64,000 nucleotides of DNA from JAQBDA01 sp041301185 (GTDB lineage: Bacteria; Chloroflexota; Anaerolineae; Anaerolineales; UBA4823), in NCBI GenBank assembly GCA_041301185.1, contig JBFYSV010000031.1, positions 1 to 64,000 of the forward strand. Direction: 5' to 3'. This document shows positions 26,090-34,402 of the stretch, in pieces. Positions within the stretch are counted from its first letter, which is position 1, and every line of letters starts with the position of its first letter. The translations under genes were made by a program, and so were the position numbers. Below the pieces are notes generated by a model that saw nothing but the letters and a program-made list of their open reading frames with translations, was not told the origin of the DNA and searched no databases.

Positions 26090-26899
26090 ATGCCAGCCAT
26101 ACAATTAGCCCATCTTCGCCAAAGGTGCGCCGCAATCGCAGATCATTTTGATCAACCAGATGTTGTGGTAAGCGATTTGCATGCACTCTTCAGCATATAT
26201 GCGGATCGCACCCACCGTACAGGGCAAACCGGCGAGCCTCCACCATTGTTGCTCTCATACAATGTCCCTAAGCCTGTTCTTCGCCAGGTCCTGATAGAGA
26301 TCAGGCCACAAGTAACCAACAATCGCACGGCTGCATTCCAACTCTGCGATCTGCTTTGGAGAGAAGAGTACTATGAGATGCGGTTATTAGCCACACAGGT
26401 CCTTGGACTGATCGCCCCCCTTCCTCCTGATCCAATTCTAGATCGGGTAGTCGGGTGGATAAAATCGACTCCAGATGAGCAATTTCAAAGAGTAATTCTC
26501 GAGCAGGCTCTCAACAGTTTGCGAGCAGAGAATCCCGAGCGATTAATTACCCAAACTAATGAATGGCTGGCAAATCCAGACTTTAAAATCATAAAGATGG
26601 GATTGATGGCATTAAATCCCCTCATCACTTCAAGCGAGTACGCAAATATCCCCATTTTTTACCGGTCAATCACACCGTTTGTTCGATCCTTACCCTCCCC
26701 GCTGCGAGAAACTGTCCGGGAAACCATCGAAAGTCTGGCTAAGCGATCCCCCAAAGAGACTGCTCATTTTCTTCGCCAGCACCTGATGATTACAGATAAC
26801 CAGGATGCAGCATGGTTGACACGACAATGTATTGAATTTTTCCCCGCCGAGCTTCAAGAATCACTGCGCAGTTTGCTGCGCGCAAGTCCCAAAAATTAG
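26090..26899 (+). CDS. HEAT-repeat / DNA-alkylation-repeat (AlkD-like) protein
   Basis: The 269-residue protein is entirely helical, with repeat-like segments such as LCDLLWREEYYEMRLLATQVLG, LINEW-type helices and RSLPSPLRETVRETIESLAKRS. AlkD glycosylases share the WxxxxYYEMRLLA segment, which suggests the fold. The catalytic Trp and Asp positions of AlkD cannot be confirmed by eye, so DNA-repair activity is not certain. It is 19 bases after the LOG gene. Confidence 0.62.
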   Translation: MPAIQLAHLRQRCAAIADHFDQPDVVVSDLHALFSIYADRTHRTGQTGEPPPLLLSYNVPKPVLRQVLIEIRPQVTNNRTAAFQLCDLLWREEYYEMRLLATQVLGLIAPLPPDPILDRVVGWIKSTPDEQFQRVILEQALNSLRAENPERLITQTNEWLANPDFKIIKMGLMALNPLITSSEYANIPIFYRSITPFVRSLPSPLRETVRETIESLAKRSPKETAHFLRQHLMITDNQDAAWLTRQCIEFFPAELQESLRSLLRASPKN

Positions 26900-26919
26900 T
26901 GCCGGATAGCGCCTCATTG

Positions 26920-26928
26920 TGGTATAAT
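26920..26928 (+). promoter_or_regulatory. Extended -10 promoter of rpsO
   Basis: TGGTATAAT is a perfect extended -10 element; the -35 region is poor. It would give a leader of about 110 bases before rpsO, long enough for the autoregulation by S15 known in other bacteria. Confidence 0.6.
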
Positions 26929-27046
26929 CTGCCCGCTTTGACTAGCCCTGTCCGCGGCTCTACTTCCGGGAGATGATAACTGGTTGAGATAGTGAGCTGT
27001 TGATATGGAGACCTGCAAAATATATGTAAAGGAGTAAGCAGACGTC

Positions 27047-27319
27047 ATGTCAATCGATAAAGAAACGAAAAGCAAGTTGATGGAGGAATACTCCCGCCAT
27101 CCAAATGACACTGGATCCCCTGAGGTGCAGATTGCGATCTTAACCAATCGCATTATTACCCTCACCGACCACTTGCGCACTCACAAACAGGACGAGTCTT
27201 CGCGGCGCGGCCTGCTCAAGATGGTCGGCCAACGCCGTAGATTGCTATCCTATATCCGCCGGAAAGACTTTCAGCGGTATATGGCATTGACTGAGGCGCT
27301 CAATATCCGCCGCAAATAA
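27047..27319 (+). CDS. rpsO: Ribosomal protein S15
   Basis: The 90-residue protein has the S15 core: HPNDTGSPEVQIAILTNRI, HLRTHKQD, SRRGLLKMVGQRRRLLSYI. It binds the central domain of 16S rRNA early in 30S assembly. An AAGGAG site stands 12 bases before the ATG. The rpsO-pnp order is conserved in many bacteria. Confidence 0.97.
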   Translation: MSIDKETKSKLMEEYSRHPNDTGSPEVQIAILTNRIITLTDHLRTHKQDESSRRGLLKMVGQRRRLLSYIRRKDFQRYMALTEALNIRRK

Positions 27320-27324
27320 GAGTA

Positions 27325-27475
27325 GTGCCCCGGAGCATCGCTGCAGCCTGCTCCTGGCACTTCGCACAACGATGGAGATTTCTCTCGGGGGTGAGCAGCT
27401 TGCTCCCATGCTCGCCGTAACAGGTGAGAATAGATCAAACTAAACAGGATCAGTGACTGCACATCACTGGTCCTG
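27325..27475 (+). other. Structured rpsO-pnp intergenic RNA
   Basis: A hairpin at 27325-27360 (GTGCC...GGAGCA with TGCTCC...GGCAC) and a 12-base-pair hairpin at 27445-27475 flank a GC-rich stretch. Neither is followed by a T-run. In enterobacteria the pnp leader forms a long stem processed by RNase III for autoregulation, and a similar role is possible here. No gene was found in 27320-27606. Confidence 0.45.
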
Positions 27476-27606
27476 ATTGAGTCGTTTATCCCAATTTTTA
27501 TGACCCACCGGTTAGGTATTGAAAGCTGGCGACAACCAACAACTCCATGACTTGGGTTGTCGATAACTTTCAGTCCCTGACTGAGTGGGTGGCATCAGGA
27601 GAAAAC

Positions 27607-29814
27607 ATGAAACCAGAAGTCAGTAAGTATTCGGTCGCCATTGGCACCAAAAACTTCCTGTTTGAAACCGGTCACCTGGCCGGACAAGCCGGAGGAGCGA
27701 TCACCTTAAGGGTGGGAGACACGATGATCTTTGCCTCAGCGACGATGAGCGCAGAGACTCGCCCAAATATCGATTTCTTCCCTCTGACCGTTGATTATGA
27801 AGAGCGAATGTATGCCGGCGGCCGCATTCCAGGCTCGTTCTTTCGCCGTGAGGGACGCCCAACCGAAGAGGCCATCCTCACCGCTCGTCTCACTGACCGT
27901 CCGTTACGCCCACTCTTCCCAAAAGATTTGCGCAACGACGTTCAAATTATCCTTTACTCATTCTCCACCGACGGTGAAAACCCCATCGATATCCTGGCCG
28001 TCAATGCTGCCTCGGCTGCCTTGATGATCTCTAATATCCCCTGGGGCGGACCGGTGGCGGCAGTCCGGATTGGCTTGATCGAGGGTGAATTTGTAGTCAA
28101 CCCGACCTTCGCTGATATGGAATACTCCGACCTCGATTTGCGCATAGCTGGAACACGGGATGCTATCCTGATGGTAGAAAGTGGCGCCAATGAGATCAGC
28201 GAACAGCAAATGGTGGAAGCTCTGGAATTCGGTCATCAGGCTATCCAGCCTATGATCGATATTCAGGAAAAGATGGCAGCTGAGATTGGTAAGCCGAAAT
28301 CGACCTACCAGCCTTTCGTCATCGACGATGCATTACAAGCAAGCATCGCCACCCGAGCAGCCACAGAGCTTCATGCCCTGTTAGATCAACCATATCTCAA
28401 GGCTCAGCGCAATGAAGAGATCGATGGTCTGCGAGACCAGTTCATTCAGGAGTTTGCTGGGGAGGATGAAACGAAGGTAAGGCTGGTAAAAGACGTTTTC
28501 GAAAACGTGCTGAAAACTGTGGTGCGCCAGCGAATCCTCGAAAACGGAATCCGGCCTGATGGCCGAGATTATACATCCATACGCCCGATCTGGTGCGAGG
28601 TGGATGTCAGCCCACGCGCCCACGGTTCTGGTCTATTCACCCGAGGCGAGACCCAGGTCATTACCCTGGCAACCTTAGGAACACCGAGAGAGGCGCAGGA
28701 GCTCGACAGCCTGTCCCCCTCCGAAAGTAAGCGATATATTCACCACTATAATTTCCCACCCTTCTCTACCGGTGAAGTTAAAATGTTGCGGGGTGCCTCG
28801 CGGCGCGATATCGGGCACGGCGCCCTAGCGGAACGTGCCTTGCTTCCAGTGATCCCGCCAGAATCCGATTTCCCGTACACGATGCGCCTGGTATCCGAAG
28901 TGCTCTCCTCCAATGGATCATCCTCGATGGCTTCGGTTTGTGGCTCAACCCTCGCCTTGCTAGACACCGGTGTGCCGATCAAGGCACCGATCGCCGGCGT
29001 TGCTATGGGGTTGGTCAAGGAGGGTGAGAAATATGCCATCCTGACGGATATCCTTGGAACCGAAGATCATCTCGGAGATATGGACTTTAAAGTTGCTGGT
29101 AGCAAGGACGGCATCACTGCCCTACAGATGGACATCAAGATCAAAGGGATCACTTCCAGCATCATGTCCCAGGCACTCGAACAAGCGCGAATCGCGCGCC
29201 TATCGATTTTGGAACAAATGTTATCCGTTATACCTACCCACCGACCTGCCCTGAAACCCCACGCTCCGCGAATCACCGTCGTCAAGATCCCTGTCGATAA
29301 GATTGGAGCAGTCATTGGACCCGGCGGCAAGACGATCCGCAGTATTCAAGATGAAACTGGTGCAAAAATTGATATCGGTGAGGATGGTTCGGTATTTATC
29401 GCTACGAGTGACGGCGAAAAAGCCAGGCGAGCAGTAGAACGGATTGAAGCGCTGACCGAAACCCCCGTTGTAGGCAGAATTTATACCGGGCGCGTGGTCC
29501 GAACTACTGATTTTGGTGCATTCGTCGAGATCCTGCCTGGAATCGACGGAATGGTGCACATTTCTCAGCTGGATAGCGAGCGCATTGAGCGCGTTGAGGA
29601 TATTGCCCGCCTGGGTGATGAGTTAACCGTCATGGTAACTGATATCGACCCTCAGGGTAAGATCAGGCTTTCCCGGCAAGCCGTCCTGGAAGGCTGGTCA
29701 GTTGATGAAGCCAAGGCACGCGACCGGCGCAGTGGACCGGGCGGAGGAGGCTCAAAAGGTGGACAGCGCTCCGGCAGGCGTCCCCCATCCGGTCAGTCCC
29801 ATAACCGCAGGTAA
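27607..29814 (+). CDS. pnp: Polyribonucleotide nucleotidyltransferase (PNPase)
   Basis: The 735-residue enzyme degrades RNA phosphorolytically from the 3' end. Two RNase PH domains (about 5-235 and 320-545) carry the GDTMIFASA and RGETQVITLATLG strands. A KH domain (IGAVIGPGGKTIRSI) and an S1 domain (GRVVRTTDFGAFVEI) follow. It ends with a Gly/Ser/Arg-rich tail. The start was set at the ATG with AGGAGAAAAC upstream; an open frame 60 bases longer lacks such a site. Confidence 0.96.
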   Translation: MKPEVSKYSVAIGTKNFLFETGHLAGQAGGAITLRVGDTMIFASATMSAETRPNIDFFPLTVDYEERMYAGGRIPGSFFRREGRPTEEAILTARLTDRPLRPLFPKDLRNDVQIILYSFSTDGENPIDILAVNAASAALMISNIPWGGPVAAVRIGLIEGEFVVNPTFADMEYSDLDLRIAGTRDAILMVESGANEISEQQMVEALEFGHQAIQPMIDIQEKMAAEIGKPKSTYQPFVIDDALQASIATRAATELHALLDQPYLKAQRNEEIDGLRDQFIQEFAGEDETKVRLVKDVFENVLKTVVRQRILENGIRPDGRDYTSIRPIWCEVDVSPRAHGSGLFTRGETQVITLATLGTPREAQELDSLSPSESKRYIHHYNFPPFSTGEVKMLRGASRRDIGHGALAERALLPVIPPESDFPYTMRLVSEVLSSNGSSSMASVCGSTLALLDTGVPIKAPIAGVAMGLVKEGEKYAILTDILGTEDHLGDMDFKVAGSKDGITALQMDIKIKGITSSIMSQALEQARIARLSILEQMLSVIPTHRPALKPHAPRITVVKIPVDKIGAVIGPGGKTIRSIQDETGAKIDIGEDGSVFIATSDGEKARRAVERIEALTETPVVGRIYTGRVVRTTDFGAFVEILPGIDGMVHISQLDSERIERVEDIARLGDELTVMVTDIDPQGKIRLSRQAVLEGWSVDEAKARDRRSGPGGGGSKGGQRSGRRPPSGQSHNRR

Positions 29815-29837
29815 ATCGGTCTGCTAATACGACTATC

Positions 29838-29880
29838 AGATAGGGTTCCAGGAGAGATCGTTGCCTGTTGAACCCTATCT
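29838..29880 (+). terminator. Hairpin after pnp
   Basis: Perfect 11-base arms (29838-29848 and 29870-29880) with a 21-base loop follow pnp. The T-tract is weak (TGATT), so termination may be partial. Confidence 0.5.
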
Positions 29881-29919
29881 TGATTAATGGCCTGATAACA
29901 GGATGGACTAGGAGATGCA

Positions 29920-30246
29920 ATGTATTTCTATGACCCCAAGAGTAGAGAATCTAAAGAAATAGCAGCGGGCATCCATGGGCGCACATTTTGGGGCAGCAAT
30001 CTTATGATGGCTGTAGTTGATCTGGATGCAAACGCCGTCCTGCCTAGCCATACTCACCCCCATGAACAAGGTGGGATCGTCATTTCGGGAGAAGTGGAGT
30101 TAACCATAGATCGCGAAACGCGGAAATTATCCCCCGGTGATATCTACATTATCCCTGGTGGCGTCGAACACAGCGCCAGGACTGGATCACAACCCGCCCA
30201 GCTGCTGGATATTTTTGCACCCGCCCGTGAAGACCTAAAATATTAA
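29920..30246 (+). CDS. Single-domain cupin protein
   Basis: The 108-residue protein has both cupin motifs. Motif 1 is HTHPHEQGGIVISGE and motif 2 is PGDIYIIPGGVEHS, providing three histidines and a glutamate for a metal. Function is not predictable from the fold. AGGAGATG precedes the ATG. It ends two bases from the convergent murE stop codon. Confidence 0.8.
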   Translation: MYFYDPKSRESKEIAAGIHGRTFWGSNLMMAVVDLDANAVLPSHTHPHEQGGIVISGEVELTIDRETRKLSPGDIYIIPGGVEHSARTGSQPAQLLDIFAPAREDLKY

Positions 30247-30248
30247 TT

Positions 30249-31871
30249 CTATTGCTGGGTAGGCAGATAAGGCATCCGTGGACCTGCTTTACCCAGATAC
30301 TCGGCAATCGCTGCCTGCATAGCGACCCGGTCATCCCACGGATACTCGGTCTGGCCGAAACACATGGATTGTTCGTGCCCTTTGCCCAACGCGATTACCG
30401 CATCGCCTGGACGAGCCAGTTGCAATGCAAAACGGATCGCTTCCCCCCGGTCTCGAATACGGAAAAACGTCTCACCTTCGATACCCCCCTTAGCAATGCA
30501 GCCAGTTGCCATCTCCGCCAGTATTGCATCCAGCGACTCTGTCCGCGGGTCCTCGGCCGTCAAAATCGAAATTTCCGCTAATTCTGCAGAGACTTCAGCC
30601 ATCAACCGCCGTTTAGCCCGGTCGCGCAGACCAGCCGACCCAAATACACTGATGATCCTTCCGTCTCTACCCGCCCTAGATACCATCCCTCGGACGGATA
30701 CCAATGCCCGGTGCAGCGCGTTGGGGGTATGGGCGAAATCGACGATCGTTAGGAATTCGGTTCCCAGGTCCAATCGCTCCATCCGCCCGGGGATTGAACG
30801 CAATTGAGATATTCCGTGAGCAGCCAGTTCAGGATCAATTCCCAGGCAAACAACGGTAGCAGAAATCGCTGCCAGGCAATTGGATGTATTGTAGCTGCCT
30901 TCCAGCCAGCTGAACACTGGTAATCGAAATCCGGGTCCTATCGCCATAAACCGGATGCCGCCAGTTTCCTCGACCAGCTCCTCCGCATGAACCATTGAAT
31001 TACTTTCTATCCCATAGCTGATAATTTCCAATGGAGCAGATTGGAGGAAATTCGGCGATTGTACATAAGATGATAGGTACTCGAAGGATTTATCATCCTT
31101 GTTGAGAACTGCATAACCGGCTCGCTCTCCATTTTTCGCAGGTTTTCCTGCAACGATGTCGACTATCCTGGCTTTCGCTGCCCGGTAGGCCTGGTACGAA
31201 CCATGGAAATCAAGGTGATCGTGGGTGATATTGGTAACAACCCCAATATCGATCTCCGTTGCAGTCACCCGATGTTGAGCCAGTCCATGGGAAGTCACCT
31301 CCAAAACTACATGGGTTAGCCCTTCGCATACCATATGTGCCAGAAAACGCTGCACCGTTGGAGCCTCTGGGGTCGTCACATGAAAACCGGTGTCATACAC
31401 CTGCTCTCCAATGACGGCATTGACCGTCGAGATCATGCCTACACGCATTCCAGCCGCTCGCAGTATCTGGTATATCAGATTGGTTGTTGTCGTTTTGCCA
31501 TCCGTACCCGTGACTCCAATCACGGTCAATTTTCTGGCCGGGTAGCCATAAAAACCAGCCGATAGATAGGCTAGCGCTTCCCGGCTATCAGGTACCTGGA
31601 GGTACGGAACGGATAAGCCTTGAGCCAATCGCTGTCCAACGATCGCCGCAGCGCCCTTTTGGATTGCGGCATTTATGAATTGGTGACCATCCTGGTTGCC
31701 CCCTACCAGCGCGAAAAACAAGTCTCCGGGGAGGAGATGGCGGGTGTCGAAAGACAGACCGGATATTTCAGTATCCTGATTGCCTAATCGAGGTTGCCTT
31801 GCCGCGGATTCAGCTGGCAAGCTGCAGAGCAACTCGGAGAGCTTGATCGAGTTTTGGTTATTGATAGTCAT
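30249..31871 (-). CDS. murE: UDP-MurNAc-tripeptide synthetase (MurE)
   Basis: The 540-residue ATP-dependent ligase adds the diamino acid to UDP-MurNAc-L-Ala-D-Glu. It has the N-terminal UDP-binding domain, the ATP loop GVTGTDGKTTTT, the carbamoyl-lysine region and the C-terminal Mur ligase domain. The substrate motif reads EDPRTE at residues 440-445, rather than DNPR as in typical diaminopimelate enzymes. The diamino acid is therefore uncertain; ornithine is known from peptidoglycan of some Chloroflexota. The start was placed at ATG 31871 because the frame up to 31892 reads through a hairpin; no clear ribosome-binding site was seen. Confidence 0.9.
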   Translation of the reverse strand: MTINNQNSIKLSELLCSLPAESAARQPRLGNQDTEISGLSFDTRHLLPGDLFFALVGGNQDGHQFINAAIQKGAAAIVGQRLAQGLSVPYLQVPDSREALAYLSAGFYGYPARKLTVIGVTGTDGKTTTTNLIYQILRAAGMRVGMISTVNAVIGEQVYDTGFHVTTPEAPTVQRFLAHMVCEGLTHVVLEVTSHGLAQHRVTATEIDIGVVTNITHDHLDFHGSYQAYRAAKARIVDIVAGKPAKNGERAGYAVLNKDDKSFEYLSSYVQSPNFLQSAPLEIISYGIESNSMVHAEELVEETGGIRFMAIGPGFRLPVFSWLEGSYNTSNCLAAISATVVCLGIDPELAAHGISQLRSIPGRMERLDLGTEFLTIVDFAHTPNALHRALVSVRGMVSRAGRDGRIISVFGSAGLRDRAKRRLMAEVSAELAEISILTAEDPRTESLDAILAEMATGCIAKGGIEGETFFRIRDRGEAIRFALQLARPGDAVIALGKGHEQSMCFGQTEYPWDDRVAMQAAIAEYLGKAGPRMPYLPTQQ

Positions 31872-31883
31872 TCTTATTAAAGT

Positions 31884-31929
31884 ATAAACCATACGTAGCC
31901 CAAGGAAGGACGGGCTTCGTATGGTTTAT
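31884..31929 (-). terminator. Long hairpin between the ATP synthase F0 genes and murE
   Basis: Two 18-base arms (31884-31901 and 31912-31929) pair at 17 positions around a ten-base loop. The structure ends the F0 cluster on the minus strand, though the following T-tract is short. It also rules out the longest murE frame as the coding start. Confidence 0.65.
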
Positions 31930-31947
31930 CAATTTTATATATCTGGA

Positions 31948-32685
31948 TTAATGAATTGTCTGGCGTAAATTCTCGAGCTGCCCGGCAACTGAACCATCAA
32001 GGACTTTATCTCCGACGCGCACAACCAGTCCACCTAAGATGGATGGGTCAACTCGGAAAGTCACAGTTGCCTGGTTGCCTGTTTTGGAAAGGATGTCTCG
32101 CTTGACAGCTTCTTGCTCCGCTGCGGTAAGCGGCAATGCGCTGGTCACCTCTGCGGAAGCGCCAGTAAAGCTGGCATCCTCAAGGACAACTACCCGGCCG
32201 GATTTAACACCGGAGAAAAACTCCTCAATCAAAGTGTGTTGACGTTTTTCGTCCAGGGCTTCGCCAATCAGGCGCTGCGTGGCAGCCATTGCCAGGGCGG
32301 CAATTTGACCACGCACGTCCGAAAGCGTGCGGTCACGCTCCTGAGCAGCTTCAGCCAGGGCATCCTCGCGTGCTTTCGCGGCGGCTGCCTCAGTCTGTGC
32401 CATCACCTCGCGCGCCGCGGCTTCTGCCCGTTCGGTTGCTTCGCGTACTTTCTGGTTCGCCTCTGCTTGCGCTTTTGCAATGATCTCCCGGGCATCTCTC
32501 TCGGCATTGGCGCGTGCCTCAGCGGCAATGCGGGCATCTTCGATGCCTTGTGCAATCTTCTTTTGGCGATTTTCAAGGGCATTGATAATCGGTTTGTATG
32601 CCCATGCATATAACAAGACCAGGACAATCGTAAAATTCAATACCTGGAATATGAAGAAACCTAGATTTATTCCCAATGCTGCCAT
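31948..32685 (-). CDS. atpF: ATP synthase F0 subunit b fused to C-terminal delta domain
   Basis: The 245-residue protein has subunit-b features: one membrane helix (about 8-28), KPIINALENRQKKI, and a long Ala/Glu/Arg-rich coiled coil (35-150). Residues about 178-245 match the end of subunit delta (VTSALPLT, DPSILGGLVVRVGDKVLDGS). The N-terminal delta domain that binds subunit alpha is missing. It is thus a b-delta fusion of unusual, shortened type. It lies 32 bases after atpE. It should anchor F1, whose genes are not in the window. Confidence 0.85.
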   Translation of the reverse strand: MAALGINLGFFIFQVLNFTIVLVLLYAWAYKPIINALENRQKKIAQGIEDARIAAEARANAERDAREIIAKAQAEANQKVREATERAEAAAREVMAQTEAAAAKAREDALAEAAQERDRTLSDVRGQIAALAMAATQRLIGEALDEKRQHTLIEEFFSGVKSGRVVVLEDASFTGASAEVTSALPLTAAEQEAVKRDILSKTGNQATVTFRVDPSILGGLVVRVGDKVLDGSVAGQLENLRQTIH

Positions 32686-32717
32686 AAGCCGTCTCGCTCC
32701 TTTTAGAATTCTTTGGA

Positions 32718-32960
32718 TCAGGCGGCGAAGATGATGATCAGCGCAACCGCCAGAGCATAAATAGCCACTGCTTCAGCAAACGCCATACCCAGGATCATAT
32801 TCGTCTGGATAATTGGAGCTGCATCTGGATTGCGACCCATCGCCTGTACGCCACCCGAAGCGGCGATGCCAACGCCAACTCCAGCACCGATAGCTCCCAA
32901 CATAGCCAGACCAGCACCAATAACCCTCATTCCCGCAACAAAAGCAGTTGGATCATCCAT
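32718..32960 (-). CDS. atpE: ATP synthase F0 subunit c
   Basis: The 80-residue proteolipid has two membrane helices joined by a polar loop (GRNPDAAP). The ion-binding Glu is in the second helix (AFAEAVAIYAL, Glu near residue 63). It forms the rotating c-ring. The residues around the Glu look more like a proton type than a sodium type, which is only a rough reading. AGGAGATAAAAAA precedes the ATG. Confidence 0.95.
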   Translation of the reverse strand: MDDPTAFVAGMRVIGAGLAMLGAIGAGVGVGIAASGGVQAMGRNPDAAPIIQTNMILGMAFAEAVAIYALAVALIIIFAA

Positions 32961-33008
32961 TTTTTTATCTCCTATATTTATTAGTTGATGATGATTTTCT
33001 TTTCATAT

Positions 33009-34061
33009 TTAGTGGTGTTCCTCTGCATGCTCATCACCATGATGGCTGACAAGCGCCATACTGATGAACATGGTGGCCAGCAGGTAGAACACGTATGCCT
33101 GGATAATTCCAAAGAAGATCTCAAACAGGTACAATCCAGGCGGGATAACTACGGGCAACAAAGATCCTACGATTGCCAGTAATAATGCGCCAGCAAATAT
33201 ATTGCCGAATAACCGGAAGCTAAATGAGAGGATTTTGGCAAATTCAAGGATCAACTCAAGAAAACCGACCGCAAAATTGATCAGGCCAAAGATTCCCCCA
33301 CTGACCAGTTGGCGAAATTGGAAGAACTTACTGAAATACCCGGGACCAAGCGCCCATACCCCGTACACCTGCGTCATCAGGACAGCAATCACCGCTAGCG
33401 CAATCGTGAAGTTAAGGTCCGTCGCAGATCCACGCAGGAAGGGTATCACCTGGCAGGCTTCGCATAATGCGTGTTCTTCCTCATGCCCGGCTTCACCAGC
33501 ATCCTCTTCGTGACCCTCGACCAGATAAAACTCCGAAGTAGCCGGATCGATGGCATAAAGGTGCAAACTGCCGATCGTGAACAATTCCACCGGAGAGTAA
33601 GCAACGCCTGATTTATGGGGCTTTTCCAGGTAGCCAATGCTCTCAAACCCAGGGATAAGCTTGACCATATTGGCGACAAAAATCAGCAAGAAAATCGTTG
33701 CCACCAGTGGCATAATCTTCTTCGCCCACTTGCCGGTTGCGCCTTCCACTGTATTCCACAAATACTCTACGATCGCTTCAAAGGCATTCAGGATGCCCCC
33801 AGGAGCAACCTTACCACTCTTATAGAAACGATATGCTGCGAACGCCAAAAAGAATAAAACGATATCGGCAAGTATCGTCGCTAGAATTGTATTTGTGATC
33901 GGTGATCCAGGCCAGATAGGCTCAGCTGGCAAAATGACTGTTGGACTTACTGGCTTAAGGATCGATGGGCCAAAATATGCCGCATACACACCCAGCAGGA
34001 TCAAGGCCAGAACAATCCATCGCTTGACTGGAACGCGTTTTTTAGTTTCTGCTTTATTCAC
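33009..34061 (-). CDS. atpB: ATP synthase F0 subunit a with acidic/His-rich insert
   Basis: The 350-residue protein is longer than the usual 250-280. It contains the stator arginine Arg283 (SFRLFGN) and the last two helices facing the c-ring. An insert near residues 172-212 is rich in Glu and His and contains CEAC (Cys200, Cys203). The last residues are His/Glu-rich (HHGDEHAEEHH). The GTG start overlaps the upstream atpZ/I gene by eight bases and has AAGGAG upstream. Confidence 0.92.
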   Translation of the reverse strand: MNKAETKKRVPVKRWIVLALILLGVYAAYFGPSILKPVSPTVILPAEPIWPGSPITNTILATILADIVLFFLAFAAYRFYKSGKVAPGGILNAFEAIVEYLWNTVEGATGKWAKKIMPLVATIFLLIFVANMVKLIPGFESIGYLEKPHKSGVAYSPVELFTIGSLHLYAIDPATSEFYLVEGHEEDAGEAGHEEEHALCEACQVIPFLRGSATDLNFTIALAVIAVLMTQVYGVWALGPGYFSKFFQFRQLVSGGIFGLINFAVGFLELILEFAKILSFSFRLFGNIFAGALLLAIVGSLLPVVIPPGLYLFEIFFGIIQAYVFYLLATMFISMALVSHHGDEHAEEHH

Positions 34062-34362
34062 CAGTCATCTTCTCCTTCCCTTGATTTTCTTTATCAGAAT
34101 CAGGTGGAGATTTCGTATCTCTCACCGCTCGCGTAGCAATCCAAAAAGTCAGCACCAACGACAACGGCGCAGACAAAAGCACCAGGCTGATTGTTAATAA
34201 AGGTTTCGTCCCAAGAAGATTGTCTAACCAAATCCCGCCGAAGACCGCTACCAGAACAATAAACAAAGTTGAACACCCCACCTCTCCCCCCACGGTAAGC
34301 ACTTTTGGATCCAGCGCCATCAACCAGGGATTCTTCTCAGGAGGGGTATTGTTCGGGCTCAT
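34054..34362 (-). CDS. AtpZ/AtpI-family protein
   Basis: The 102-residue protein has two membrane helices (about 25-50 and 58-80) with GIWLDNLLGTKPLLTI between them, the family signature. AtpI/AtpZ proteins help c-ring assembly or ion uptake next to the ATP synthase. It begins the ATP synthase part of the cluster and overlaps atpB. Confidence 0.78.
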   Translation of the reverse strand: MSPNNTPPEKNPWLMALDPKVLTVGGEVGCSTLFIVLVAVFGGIWLDNLLGTKPLLTISLVLLSAPLSLVLTFWIATRAVRDTKSPPDSDKENQGKEKMTGE

Positions 34363-34402
34363 AACGCCGGGAATTTTATCACAAATTTCTTAACCGCCAA
34401 TC

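Noticed and set aside
31948..32685. b-delta fusion caused by a frameshift or misassembly
   Set aside because: The frame is continuous with a smooth linker, and no leftover delta fragment is found beside it.
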